64,000 nt of DNA from Alkaliphilus flagellatus (GTDB lineage Bacteria > Bacillota > Clostridia > Peptostreptococcales > Natronincolaceae): the NCBI RefSeq assembly GCF_018919215.1, contig NZ_JAHLQK010000002.1, positions 248,001 to 312,000 of the forward strand, given 5' to 3'. The translations under genes and the position numbers were made by a program. The notes beneath the pieces were generated by a model that was given only the letters and a program-made list of their open reading frames with translations, was not told the DNA's origin and did not search any database. Positions 1 to 7,679 of the stretch are shown here, piece after piece (position 1 is the first letter of the stretch; every line of letters begins with the position of its first letter).

Positions 1-211
1 ATTAGAAAAAGGTAGAGATATCATTATTCTGCATAGATTACGTTGTGCTCTTAGAGAGATAGAACCTTTTGTTTTAGAACTATTTGAGAACAATGACGGT
101 GAAAATGAATTTTGCAAAGGGGTTATCGGGAAGGTTAATCAGAGTATTAATACCTTATCCCAAATGATTTGTTCTATTTTTGGAGGGAAAAAATGTCAAA
201 GAGAGATTTAA
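1..211 (+). CDS. eutT: Cobalamin adenosyltransferase EutT, C-terminal part (truncated by window edge)
   Basis: The reading frame is open from the window edge and ends at TAA 209-211, overlapping the start of eutJ by 19 bases. The segment reading EKGRDIIILHRLRCALREIE matches, from memory, the C-terminal part of EutT (HGRDAALLNLLRTKVRETE in enterobacteria), which adenosylates corrinoid for ethanolamine ammonia-lyase. About 69 residues are visible; the catalytic metal-binding region lies upstream and cannot be checked. The translational overlap with eutJ places it in the microcompartment operon. A B12 adenosyltransferase here implies that the missing upstream signature enzyme is B12-dependent. 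Confidence 0.7.
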   Translation, partial: LEKGRDIIILHRLRCALREIEPFVLELFENNDGENEFCKGVIGKVNQSINTLSQMICSIFGGKKCQREI

Positions 212-1038
212 ATTATGAATATTGTGATCAGCTTATCCGAGACTTCGAAGATGTAGTGGAACAACCAATTGTAAGTAAATCTTCAGTTTACTACACTGGA
301 GTAGATTTAGGTACTGCATGTGTTGTTTTGGCAGTTCTAGATGAAAACTATAAGCCAGTTGCAGGTGCTTACCGATATGCTGATGTAGTTCGTGATGGTA
401 TGGTTGTAGACTATATTGGTGCGATAAAAGTTGTTAGAGAATTAAAACAGGAGCTTGAAGTAAAATTAGATGCAGAACTAATTTATGGAGCTGCTGCAAT
501 ACCACCAGGAACAGATATTTTAGACTCAGGAGCAGTTAAAAATGTGGTTCAGGCTGCTGGCTTTGAGTTAACTAATCTCCTTGATGAACCTACAGCAGCT
601 AATAAGGTTCTTGGGATTCAGAATGGTGCAGTGGTTGACATAGGTGGTGGAACAACTGGAATTTCAATACTAAAAAATGGTGAAGTTGTCTATATTGCTG
701 ATGAGCCAACGGGAGGTACTCATTTCTCTTTAGTTGTTTCTGGTGCATATGGAATGTCATTTAAAGAAGCGGAGCTATATAAAAGAGAGCCTAGAAATCA
801 TAAAGAGCTATTACCTGTATTAAAGCCAGTAGTTGAAAAAATATCATCTATTATAAATCAACATATTAAGAATCATGATGTGAAGGAAATATATTTAGTT
901 GGAGGAACTTGCTGTTTAACAGGCATTGAAGACATTATAGAAAAAAACACAGGTATTTTTACTCATAAGCCTCAAAATCCTATGTTTGTAACTCCTTTAG
1001 GAATAGCATTTAGCTGTACACAAGAAAGTATAGATTAG
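193..1038 (+). CDS. eutJ: Ethanolamine utilization protein EutJ (Hsp70/actin-fold)
   Basis: This 281-residue protein has the actin/Hsp70 ATPase fold typical of EutJ. The phosphate-1 motif GVDLGTA is at about residues 36-42, DEPTAAN at 131-137, the phosphate-2 motif DIGGGTTG at 149-156, and the adenosine-side loop LVGGTCCLTG near 235. EutJ is a presumed chaperone or assembly factor of Eut microcompartments; its biochemical role is not settled. I chose ATG 193 over an upstream in-frame ATG at 169 because GGAGGG (182-187) sits at the right distance and the extra residues are not family-like. It is translationally coupled to eutT. Confidence 0.9.
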   Translation: MSKRDLNYEYCDQLIRDFEDVVEQPIVSKSSVYYTGVDLGTACVVLAVLDENYKPVAGAYRYADVVRDGMVVDYIGAIKVVRELKQELEVKLDAELIYGAAAIPPGTDILDSGAVKNVVQAAGFELTNLLDEPTAANKVLGIQNGAVVDIGGGTTGISILKNGEVVYIADEPTGGTHFSLVVSGAYGMSFKEAELYKREPRNHKELLPVLKPVVEKISSIINQHIKNHDVKEIYLVGGTCCLTGIEDIIEKNTGIFTHKPQNPMFVTPLGIAFSCTQESID

Positions 1039-1051
1039 GAGATGTTTGATT

Positions 1052-1357
1052 ATGGAATTTAGAGTTATTAAATCTCCATCAAAAGGCACTATTGATATTC
1101 TTATGAAACGACTAGGAACAGATGTTAATAATACCCTAAGTTGTGTCGATGCTATTGGTCTGGTGCAGGGGAGAATGATAGATATGATCTGTGCAGCTGA
1201 TATTGCAGAGAAAGCTGTTGGTGTTACAGTAGCAGATATTAGAGGAAGTTGTCCACAAAATATGATAATGATAGCGATCTTTGGTGATACAGCTTCTGTT
1301 GAATCAGCTATTTTGGAGATTAAATGCAATTTAGAAAAGGAGAAAGCTATATGTTAG
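1052..1357 (+). CDS. Microcompartment shell protein, EutS/PduU type
   Basis: A single BMC domain of 101 residues. The core, from AIGLVQGRMIDMICAADIAE to IFGDTASVESAI, carries the Asp-Ile-Ala and Gly-Asp-x-x-x-Val patterns of shell hexamers. The early placement of the SPSKGTIDIL segment fits the circularly permuted EutS/PduU subfamily, and length and order agree with it. ATG 1052 is preferred over TTG 1046, with AGGAG at 1037-1041. It starts 13 bases after eutJ and overlaps eutN by 7 bases, so the three are co-translated. Pore function cannot be read from sequence alone. Confidence 0.8.
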   Translation: MEFRVIKSPSKGTIDILMKRLGTDVNNTLSCVDAIGLVQGRMIDMICAADIAEKAVGVTVADIRGSCPQNMIMIAIFGDTASVESAILEIKCNLEKEKAIC

Positions 1358-1614
1358 CTGGAAGGTTAATTGATAATGTATGGGCAACTAGAAAAGCAGA
1401 TTCGCTGAATGGATTAAAATTTATGTTGGCAGAAGTAATTGGCGGTAGTAATATGGGTCAGCGGTTAATAGTTATAGATAACATTGGTGCCGGCATTGGA
1501 GATAGAGTTATTATTTGCACGGGATCAGCAGCACGTAGAATGTTAGGTAATGATGATATTCCAGTTGATGCAGCTGTTATCGGAATTATTGATGAAGATT
1601 GTAATTTTGAATAA
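1351..1614 (+). CDS. eutN: Microcompartment pentameric vertex protein EutN/CcmL
   Basis: The 87-residue product starts MLAGRLIDNVWATRKADSL and contains GQRLIVIDNIGAGIGDRV and VDAAVIGIID, the small OB-like barrel of the EutN/CcmL/PduN family that caps the vertices of the shell. ATG 1351 follows AAGGAGAAAGCT; the in-frame ATG at 1324 would add nine non-homologous residues from inside the preceding gene. The 7-base overlap with the upstream shell gene indicates coupling. Its presence shows that a closed polyhedral shell can be built. Confidence 0.9.
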   Translation: MLAGRLIDNVWATRKADSLNGLKFMLAEVIGGSNMGQRLIVIDNIGAGIGDRVIICTGSAARRMLGNDDIPVDAAVIGIIDEDCNFE

Positions 1615-1631
1615 ATTCAGGAGGTACAATA

Positions 1632-2960
1632 ATGAATCTTCTTGATATGGTAAGAGAAGCCGGTATTGTCGGCGCAGGAGGGGCAGGGTTTCCTACCCAT
1701 GTAAAACTTGAATCAAAGGCTGAATATATACTTCTTAATGGGGCTGAATGCGAACCTTTATTAAGGGTAGATCAGCAGCTGATGGAGTTGTTCCCAGATG
1801 AAATTATAAAAGGCTTTGAAGCAGCAGGGAAATTTGTTGGTGCAAGTAAAGCTCTTATAGGTATAAAAGAAAAGCATAAAAAAGTAATTTCTATATTGCA
1901 GGAGAGAATTGATGCACTTCAGCTAGGGAACTTTGTTGAGGTGAAAGAATTACCAGATATCTATCCAGCAGGTGATGAGCAGGTACTAGTTTACGAACTA
2001 ACAGGCAGGATCGTCCCAGAAGCTGGTATACCAATTCAAGTCGGATGTGTAGTAGTCAACTCAGAAACTGCATTAAATATATACTATGCATCTATTAAAG
2101 AGCCAGTTACACAAAAGTACATTACAGTTGCAGGTGATATTCCTAAGCCTTTAACAGTTAAAGTTCCAGTAGGTACACCTATTATAGATGTCTTAAAGTT
2201 AAGTGGCATTGAAAACTTCGATAATTATGCAGTTATCGATGGTGGTCCTATGATGGGTTCTATTATGAGCAATTTAGACGGGTATGTTACTAAGAAAAAT
2301 AAGGGATTTGTAATTTTAAAAAAAGATCATTATCTAGTAAGAAAAAAATCTGTTAGTCTTGAGCAGGCAAGAAGAGTTAACAGGTCTGCCTGTGAACAGT
2401 GCCGTATGTGCACAGATATGTGTCCTCGTTATCTGCTTGGACATGAAATGCAGCCCCACAAGATGATGAATGCTTTAAATTATGCACTAACTGATATTGA
2501 AGGTCAAAAGGTGGCACAGCTCTGTTGTCAGTGCAATTTATGTGAATTATTTTCATGCCCAGCAGGGCTTTATCCTAAATTTGCAAATACCTATTTCAAA
2601 GAAAAACTGGCAGAGCAAAATATAAGATATAGACCGAAGAAGTCAGAGTTTACAGCCCGTAAAAGTCGAGAATATCGTTTGCTTCCAAGTAAACGTCTTA
2701 TAGCTAGATTAGGTTTGAATAATTTTGATAAGCCAGCTCCTGTGACAGCAGTTAAAGTAAACTCAGAAATAGTACACATCTCGACGAGGCAGCATGTAGG
2801 GGCACCTGCGGTTCCTGTTGTTTCCGTCGGTGATCATGTTGAGCTAGGCCAACAAATAGGTAAAATTCCTGAAGGCAGCTTAGGCGCTACTATACATGCA
2901 AGTATTTCAGGAAGTGTAGTTGAAATTGAAACAGATTTTATTGCAATAAGGAGGGACTAA
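1632..2960 (+). CDS. pduS: PduS-like corrin reductase / RnfC-type Fe-S flavoprotein
   Basis: A 442-residue protein related to PduS and to the RnfC subunit. A glycine-rich flavin/NADH-binding segment (GIVGAGGAGFPTHVK) is at 11-25, followed by LNGAECEPLL and, near 254-264 and 298-309, two four-cysteine clusters (CEQCRMCTDMC and CCQCNLCELFSC) for two 4Fe-4S centres. A barrel-sandwich-like C-terminus follows. PduS reduces cob(III/II)alamin in Pdu microcompartments and is thought to exchange electrons with PduT. It sits 1 base before pduT and 17 bases after eutN, with AGGAGG just upstream. In classical Eut operons this gene is absent, so the locus is a Eut/Pdu hybrid. Confidence 0.9.
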   Translation: MNLLDMVREAGIVGAGGAGFPTHVKLESKAEYILLNGAECEPLLRVDQQLMELFPDEIIKGFEAAGKFVGASKALIGIKEKHKKVISILQERIDALQLGNFVEVKELPDIYPAGDEQVLVYELTGRIVPEAGIPIQVGCVVVNSETALNIYYASIKEPVTQKYITVAGDIPKPLTVKVPVGTPIIDVLKLSGIENFDNYAVIDGGPMMGSIMSNLDGYVTKKNKGFVILKKDHYLVRKKSVSLEQARRVNRSACEQCRMCTDMCPRYLLGHEMQPHKMMNALNYALTDIEGQKVAQLCCQCNLCELFSCPAGLYPKFANTYFKEKLAEQNIRYRPKKSEFTARKSREYRLLPSKRLIARLGLNNFDKPAPVTAVKVNSEIVHISTRQHVGAPAVPVVSVGDHVELGQQIGKIPEGSLGATIHASISGSVVEIETDFIAIRRD

Positions 2961-2961
2961 T

Positions 2962-3510
2962 ATGCCAAAAGCAATAGGAATGGTTGAATTTGCAAGTATT
3001 GCACGTGGAATATATGCAGCAGATCAAATGGTAAAGGCTTCTGATGTAGAAATAGTTACAGCTGGTTCTACCTGCCCTGGCAAATATATTGCAATTGTTC
3101 ATGGTGATGTTGCATCGGTTAATGATTCAGTGAGTACTGGAGAAAGATTGGCAGAAGAATATTTGGTTGATTCAATTGTTATACCCAATGTTAGTCCTCA
3201 GGTATTTCCGGCAATTACAGGTGCAACCATGCCAGATAGTATTCAGGCTTTAGGCATTATCGAATCTTTCGCCCAAGCGACCATGATTATCGCTGCCGAT
3301 GCAGTCCTTAAGGCAGCAGAGTTACAGCCCTTAGAATTGCGTTTAGGAAATGGATTGGGAGGGAAGTCATTCTTTACTTTCACTGGCGATGTGGCGGCTG
3401 TACAGGCTGGTATTGAAGCTGGGAAGTCTGCTGCTAAGGATAATGGTCTCTTAGTAAATATAGAGATTATACCTTCTCCATCCCCTGTATTGGTGACATC
3501 TTTACTTTAA
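2962..3510 (+). CDS. pduT: Tandem-BMC shell protein PduT with Fe-S pore cysteine
   Basis: Two BMC domains in tandem (about 1-90 and 92-182) in 182 residues, matching PduT in length. Cys38 in STCPGKY aligns with the Salmonella PduT cysteine (ICPGK) that binds a single 4Fe-4S cluster at the centre of the trimer. The role is electron transfer across the shell, probably to or from PduS, whose gene ends 1 base upstream. RBS GGAGGGA (2951-2957) overlaps the pduS end. The second domain ends with IIPSPSP, the usual terminal strand of BMC domains. Confidence 0.9.
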   Translation: MPKAIGMVEFASIARGIYAADQMVKASDVEIVTAGSTCPGKYIAIVHGDVASVNDSVSTGERLAEEYLVDSIVIPNVSPQVFPAITGATMPDSIQALGIIESFAQATMIIAADAVLKAAELQPLELRLGNGLGGKSFFTFTGDVAAVQAGIEAGKSAAKDNGLLVNIEIIPSPSPVLVTSLL

Positions 3511-3569
3511 TATATAAGAATTTATTTGGATAAAAGGTGTCTTAATACTATAGGAGAGGATGTGAAAAC

Positions 3570-4244
3570 ATGAAAAAATTGATTTGTGCAAAGGATGTTG
3601 AGACTGCTGGAAATCAAGGGAAAAAAGTGATTTATATTGACAGCAATACAATTATTACTCCTTCAGCAAAAGATGTAGCAAAAGCATGTGGAATAGAATT
3701 TTCTACAGAAGCACCTGTTTGTGAGTCAAAGAGTGCTTGTGAAGCAAAAGTAGCTGAAACAGTTAAAAACTGTGGTGAAGGACTGGACAGTGAAATGATT
3801 TATAATCTACTCAAGGCTATGATGGACAAGGGACTTTTAAATGGAATACTGGATTCAATTATGAAGCCTAAGCCCTATGAAGCTGAAACTGCTTCTAATG
3901 GATTAAAGGTAGTACGTGGTAGCTCTGTAAAGTTTGATACTTTTGATACTGGAAGTCCTAATGCAAAGGTATCCTATCAAGAGTTAATCAGTAAAGAAGA
4001 GTCTGCTATGAGTGCTGGCTTCCTAACTATTGATCATTCCAAATTTGACTGGGAACTAACTTACGAAGAAATTGATTATGTAATTGAAGGAACCTTAACA
4101 GTCACCATTGATGGTAAGACTTTAACAGCATATCCTGGTGATGTAGTCTATGTTCCATCAGGTTCTAAAGTTACTTGGGGTTCCTCTGATAAAGCTAAGA
4201 TATTTTATGTTACCTATCCAGCCAATTGGGCTGATCTTGTATAA
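3570..4244 (+). CDS. eutQ: Ethanolamine utilization protein EutQ (cupin)
   Basis: A 224-residue EutQ-like protein. The N-terminal part (MKKLICAKDVETA, then TIITPSAKDVAK) matches the variable EutQ lead. The C-terminal cupin barrel (about 120-224) contains FDWELTYEEIDYVIEGTL and YPGDVVYVPSGSKVTW. EutQ of enterobacteria is reported to be an acetate kinase associated with the shell; here it could act after PduL on acetyl-phosphate. RBS AGGAGAGGATG precedes ATG 3570. The 60-base gap after pduT has no visible terminator, so it stays in the operon. Confidence 0.85.
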   Translation: MKKLICAKDVETAGNQGKKVIYIDSNTIITPSAKDVAKACGIEFSTEAPVCESKSACEAKVAETVKNCGEGLDSEMIYNLLKAMMDKGLLNGILDSIMKPKPYEAETASNGLKVVRGSSVKFDTFDTGSPNAKVSYQELISKEESAMSAGFLTIDHSKFDWELTYEEIDYVIEGTLTVTIDGKTLTAYPGDVVYVPSGSKVTWGSSDKAKIFYVTYPANWADLV

Positions 4245-4267
4245 GCTAAAGCTAGGGAGGGTTAGCA

Positions 4268-4942
4268 ATGCAGGCACTTGGATTAATTGAAACAAAAGGA
4301 CTTATTGCAGCTACAGAGAGTGCAGATGCTATGCTAAAGGCGGCAGCTGTGAATCTCTTAGAAAAAACATATGTTGGTGGCGGTCTCGTTTCCATTGCCA
4401 TAACTGGTGATGTTGGAGCTGTGAAAGCAGCTGTAGAGGCTGGTGGGGCGGCAGTAAGAAAAATTGACGAAAAACTACTTATTTCACAACATATAATTCC
4501 ACGTCCACATGAGGAATTAAGCAGCATAATTGTAGCAATAGAAACAGAACAAGAAGAAACACAAATTGAAGAAATTGTAACAATAGAGACAGGACAAGAA
4601 GAAACGCTAATTGAGGAAATTATGGTAATAAAAACTGAGCCAGAAGTAGTAATAGTTGAAGATTCAATAGTGAAAGATTCAAAAATAGATGAATCTCAAG
4701 AAGAAACAATTGCTTCTATAAAGCTAGATTACAATAAGCTTAATAATAAGGAAGCTGTAGATAAGATGCTACTTGAATATGGCTTAGAAGAAACTATTGA
4801 GGCGCTTAGAAAGGTTGCGGTTGCAAAACTTCGAAATCTAGCGCGTGAATATAAGGACTTTGGTATAAAAACAGGGAAAATATCTAAGGCAGACAAGAAA
4901 CTGCTAATTGCAGAGTTTAGAAAATATTACGAGAATAACTAA
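4268..4942 (+). CDS. BMC-domain shell protein with acidic repeat linker and helical C-terminal domain
   Basis: Residues 1-85 are an ordinary EutM/PduA BMC domain (LGLIETKGLIAATESADAML, GGGLVSIAITGDVGAV, HIIPRPHEEL). Then comes an acidic linker (about 88-145) made of a 15-residue repeat, IETEQEETQIEEI then IETGQEETLIEEI, with a degenerate third copy. A basic, helical C-terminal domain (about 155-224) includes LRNLAREYKDFGIKTGKISK. The layout recalls EutK and PduK, which carry a C-terminal accessory domain, but the domain resembles a small SAP/Rho-N-like helical fold rather than the EutK winged helix. That comparison is by eye. It may bind nucleic acid or cargo. Confidence 0.8.
   Translation: MQALGLIETKGLIAATESADAMLKAAAVNLLEKTYVGGGLVSIAITGDVGAVKAAVEAGGAAVRKIDEKLLISQHIIPRPHEELSSIIVAIETEQEETQIEEIVTIETGQEETLIEEIMVIKTEPEVVIVEDSIVKDSKIDESQEETIASIKLDYNKLNNKEAVDKMLLEYGLEETIEALRKVAVAKLRNLAREYKDFGIKTGKISKADKKLLIAEFRKYYENN
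4532..4666 (+). repeat. 45-bp tandem repeat inside the long BMC gene
   Basis: Two 45-bp units (4532-4576 and 4577-4621) differ at only a few bases. Each encodes a 15-residue acidic block of the form V-x-I-E-T-x-Q-E-E-T-x-I-E-E-I. A third, diverged unit runs to about 4666. The repeat stays in frame and lengthens the linker between the shell domain and the C-terminal domain. Confidence 0.8.
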
Positions 4943-4990
4943 TTAAATTTAAAATATAGATTAAAACACTATAAAAAAGGAGGGCTATGC

Positions 4991-6526
4991 TTGGAAAGTA
5001 TTGATCGTGATTTACGTTCAGTACAAGAAGCAAGAGACCTTGCACGATTAGGAAAAATTGCTGCAAATCAGCTTGCTGACTATACTGAAGAGCAAATTAA
5101 TAAGATTTTATGCAACATGGTTAGAGTGGCGAAAGACAATGTAGTTTCTCTGGCTAAAATGGCTGTAGAGGAAACTGGATTTGGTAGAGTTGAAGATAAG
5201 ACATATAAAAATCATATGGCTTCTGTTATGCTTTATGATTCAATTAAAGATATGAAGACTATTGGTGTTATCAAAGAAGATGTAAATCAGCAAGTAATTG
5301 ATATTGCTGAGCCTATGGGTTTATTAATGGGTATTGTACCATCAACGAACCCAACATCTACTGCTATTTTTAAATCAATAATAGCAATTAAATCACGTAA
5401 TGGAATTGTTTTTTCACCACATCCTTCAGCATTAAAATGTACACTTAAGGCTGTAAGTCTAATGCATGATGCAGCAGTAGAAGCAGGGGCTCCTGCAAAT
5501 ATTATAAGTAGTATTTCTACACCAACTATACAAGCTACAAACGAGCTAATGAAACACAATGATATTGCTATGATTATTGCAACAGGAGGCCCAGGAATGG
5601 TAAAGGCATCCTATAGTGCTGGTAAGCCTGCTTTAGGTGTTGGTGCTGGTAACTCACCAGCTTACATTGAGAGAACTGCTAATATCCAAAAAGCAGTTAG
5701 TAACATTATTGCAAGTAAGACTTTTGATAATGGTACAATTTGTGCATCTGAACAATCAATAATTGTAGAAGAATGTAATCGTGAAGAGGTAGTAGCTGAG
5801 CTTAAAAAGCAAGGTGGATACTTTATGACAGCAGAAGAAACTATAAAAGTTTGTAAGCTGTTATTTAAGAATGGTCACACAATGAATGCTAAGTTTGTAG
5901 GTAGAACTCCACAGGTTATTGCAGAAGCAGCAGGGATTTCAATTCCAGAAGGAACAAAAATTCTAATAGGGGAGCAGCAAGGCGTTGGTGAGGAATATCC
6001 ATTATCATACGAAAAGCTGACAACAGTTATCGCTTTCTATACAGTGAAGGATTGGCATGAGGCATGTGAACTTAGTATACAACTACTTCAAAATGGTATA
6101 GGACACACTATGAGTCTTCATACTGAAGATAGAGATATGGTAATGAAGTTTGCTAAAAAGCCAGCATCTCGTATTTTAGTTAATACAGGCAGTGCCCAAG
6201 GTGGAACTGGTGCAAGCACAGGCCTTATACCTTCCTTTACACTAGGTTGTGGTACATGGGGAGGAAGCTCAGTTTCTGAAAATGTTAGTCCAATGCATTT
6301 GATTAATATCAAAAGAGTTGCATATGGTTTAAAGGATTGTAGAACATTAGCTTCTGCTGATTCGTCTTTTAACTATCCTGAACTTAATAACTACAAAGTG
6401 AATAGTGAAACAGGATGCCGTGGAGCGAGTTCTTCTTTAAATGGAGTAAACATAGATTGTGCAGATAATGAAAAGCTTTTAAATCTAGTGAATGAACTAG
6501 TAAAAGCTATGAAGGGAGTCAACTAA
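4991..6526 (+). CDS. eutE: Acetaldehyde dehydrogenase (CoA-acylating) EutE
   Basis: A 511-residue aldehyde dehydrogenase that converts acetaldehyde, NAD and CoA to acetyl-CoA. The catalytic cysteine is Cys251 in FDNGTICASEQS; PSTNPTSTAIFKSI and GVGAGNSPAYIE are the usual EutE/PduP signatures. The first 20 residues form an amphipathic helix like a microcompartment encapsulation peptide. The start is TTG 4991 with AGGAGG at 4979-4984; an ATG at 4986 is out of frame. It is 1 base from pduL and encodes the second step after the upstream lyase. Confidence 0.93.
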   Translation: MESIDRDLRSVQEARDLARLGKIAANQLADYTEEQINKILCNMVRVAKDNVVSLAKMAVEETGFGRVEDKTYKNHMASVMLYDSIKDMKTIGVIKEDVNQQVIDIAEPMGLLMGIVPSTNPTSTAIFKSIIAIKSRNGIVFSPHPSALKCTLKAVSLMHDAAVEAGAPANIISSISTPTIQATNELMKHNDIAMIIATGGPGMVKASYSAGKPALGVGAGNSPAYIERTANIQKAVSNIIASKTFDNGTICASEQSIIVEECNREEVVAELKKQGGYFMTAEETIKVCKLLFKNGHTMNAKFVGRTPQVIAEAAGISIPEGTKILIGEQQGVGEEYPLSYEKLTTVIAFYTVKDWHEACELSIQLLQNGIGHTMSLHTEDRDMVMKFAKKPASRILVNTGSAQGGTGASTGLIPSFTLGCGTWGGSSVSENVSPMHLINIKRVAYGLKDCRTLASADSSFNYPELNNYKVNSETGCRGASSSLNGVNIDCADNEKLLNLVNELVKAMKGVN

Positions 6527-6527
6527 C

Positions 6528-7178
6528 ATGGACAATTGCGAAGCTGTCTTAAAGCTCTTTCTAGAGGCAGTTCAAGCTAACATGTCTTCAGTAGAAAAAA
6601 AAGAAGATATCTATGAAATTCCAGTAGGTGTTTCCAACCGCCATGTTCATCTCTCACAGGCAGATGTGAACTGCTTATTCGGGGATGCCTATCAGATGAC
6701 CAAAATCAAAGATTTGTCACAGCCTGGACAATATGCTTGTAAGGAAACAGTGACAATCTGTGGACCAAAGGGTGCAATTGAAAAAGTTAGAGTTCTTGGT
6801 CCAGTGCGTAGTAAGACTCAGGTAGAAGTGTTAGTAGGAGATTCCTTTAAGTTAGGTGTAGCATCGCCCATAAGGTTATCAGGTGATTTACATGGAACAC
6901 CTGGCATAACATTAGTAGGTCCAAAGGGTTCTGTTCAAATTACTGAAGGTCTAGTTGTAGCACAACGACATATTCATATGAATTGTGAAGATGCTAAGCG
7001 CTTAGGCGTACAAGATGGACAGGTAGTCTCAATTGAGGTTGATGGTCCAAGAGGTGGTATTTACAATAATGTTGCCATTAGATCAAATGATACGTCTGTT
7101 TTAGAGTTTCATGTTGACACAGAAGAAGCAAATGCTATGAGTATTAATTCGTTATCTAAAATTAAAATTATAAAATAA
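6528..7178 (+). CDS. pduL: Phosphate acyltransferase PduL
   Basis: A 216-residue PduL-type phosphotransacylase that turns acetyl-CoA and phosphate into acetyl-phosphate and recycles CoA inside the shell. The two metal-binding motifs are NRHVHLS (37-43) and QRHIHMN (146-152), with the two barrel domains around them. Residues 1-20 (MDNCEAVLKLFLEAVQAN) look like an encapsulation helix. It starts 1 base after eutE, so the two steps are coupled. It replaces the EutD-type enzyme of enterobacterial operons. Confidence 0.93.
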   Translation: MDNCEAVLKLFLEAVQANMSSVEKKEDIYEIPVGVSNRHVHLSQADVNCLFGDAYQMTKIKDLSQPGQYACKETVTICGPKGAIEKVRVLGPVRSKTQVEVLVGDSFKLGVASPIRLSGDLHGTPGITLVGPKGSVQITEGLVVAQRHIHMNCEDAKRLGVQDGQVVSIEVDGPRGGIYNNVAIRSNDTSVLEFHVDTEEANAMSINSLSKIKIIK

Positions 7179-7206
7179 AAAACAAAAAAATTAGGAGGAA
7201 TGAAAA

Positions 7207-7506
7207 ATGAAATATGATGCATTAGGAATGATAGAAACAAAAGGTTTAGTTGGAGCTGTTGAGGCTGCAGATGCAATGGTTAAGGCAGCAAATGTTTACC
7301 TAGTTGGTAAGGAGCACATTGGTGGTGGTTTAGTAACAGTAATGGTAAGAGGTGACGTTGGTGCTGTAAAGGCAGCAACAGATGCTGGAGCTGCAGCTGC
7401 ACAAAGAGTTGGAGAATTAATTTCAGTTCATGTTATTCCACGTCCACATGTTGAAGTTGAAAGTATTCTTCCAGCAGGAAAGTTAGAAAAAGAATCTGTA
7501 AAATAA
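7207..7506 (+). CDS. eutM: Major hexameric shell protein EutM/PduA
   Basis: A 99-residue single BMC-domain protein: [35 protein letters not shown] and [11 protein letters not shown]. It is the typical main facet hexamer of Eut or Pdu shells. RBS TTAGGAGGAATG lies just before ATG 7207. It is the last gene of the operon, followed by a strong terminator. It is about as similar to the first 85 residues of the long BMC protein at 4268 as paralogues usually are. Confidence 0.88.
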   Translation: MKYDALGMIETKGLVGAVEAADAMVKAANVYLVGKEHIGGGLVTVMVRGDVGAVKAATDAGAAAAQRVGELISVHVIPRPHVEVESILPAGKLEKESVK

Positions 7507-7526
7507 GAAGAATCAATATGACTTTC

Positions 7527-7560
7527 ACTAAACGGTAGAGCTTTAGCTCTACCGTTTAGT
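7527..7560 (+). terminator. Rho-independent-type hairpin ending the microcompartment operon
   Basis: Two perfect 15-base arms (7527-7541 and 7546-7560) around a TTTA loop, 20 bases after the EutM stop. No long T-run follows on the plus strand, but the stem is very strong and marks the operon end. Confidence 0.8.
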
Positions 7561-7679
7561 TGTTAGTGCATCCAGTGTGGGCAGTAACTAAGGACATAAA
7601 TTAAAATAATATAGACTATTTCTGCAGATAAATTTTAGAATGACGCTATTGGGTAAAAGAATATTAACTATAAGGACAA

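Noticed and set aside
4532-4666. CRISPR or minisatellite explanation for the 45-bp repeats
   Set aside because: They are in frame, have no spacers and encode a regular acidic linker.
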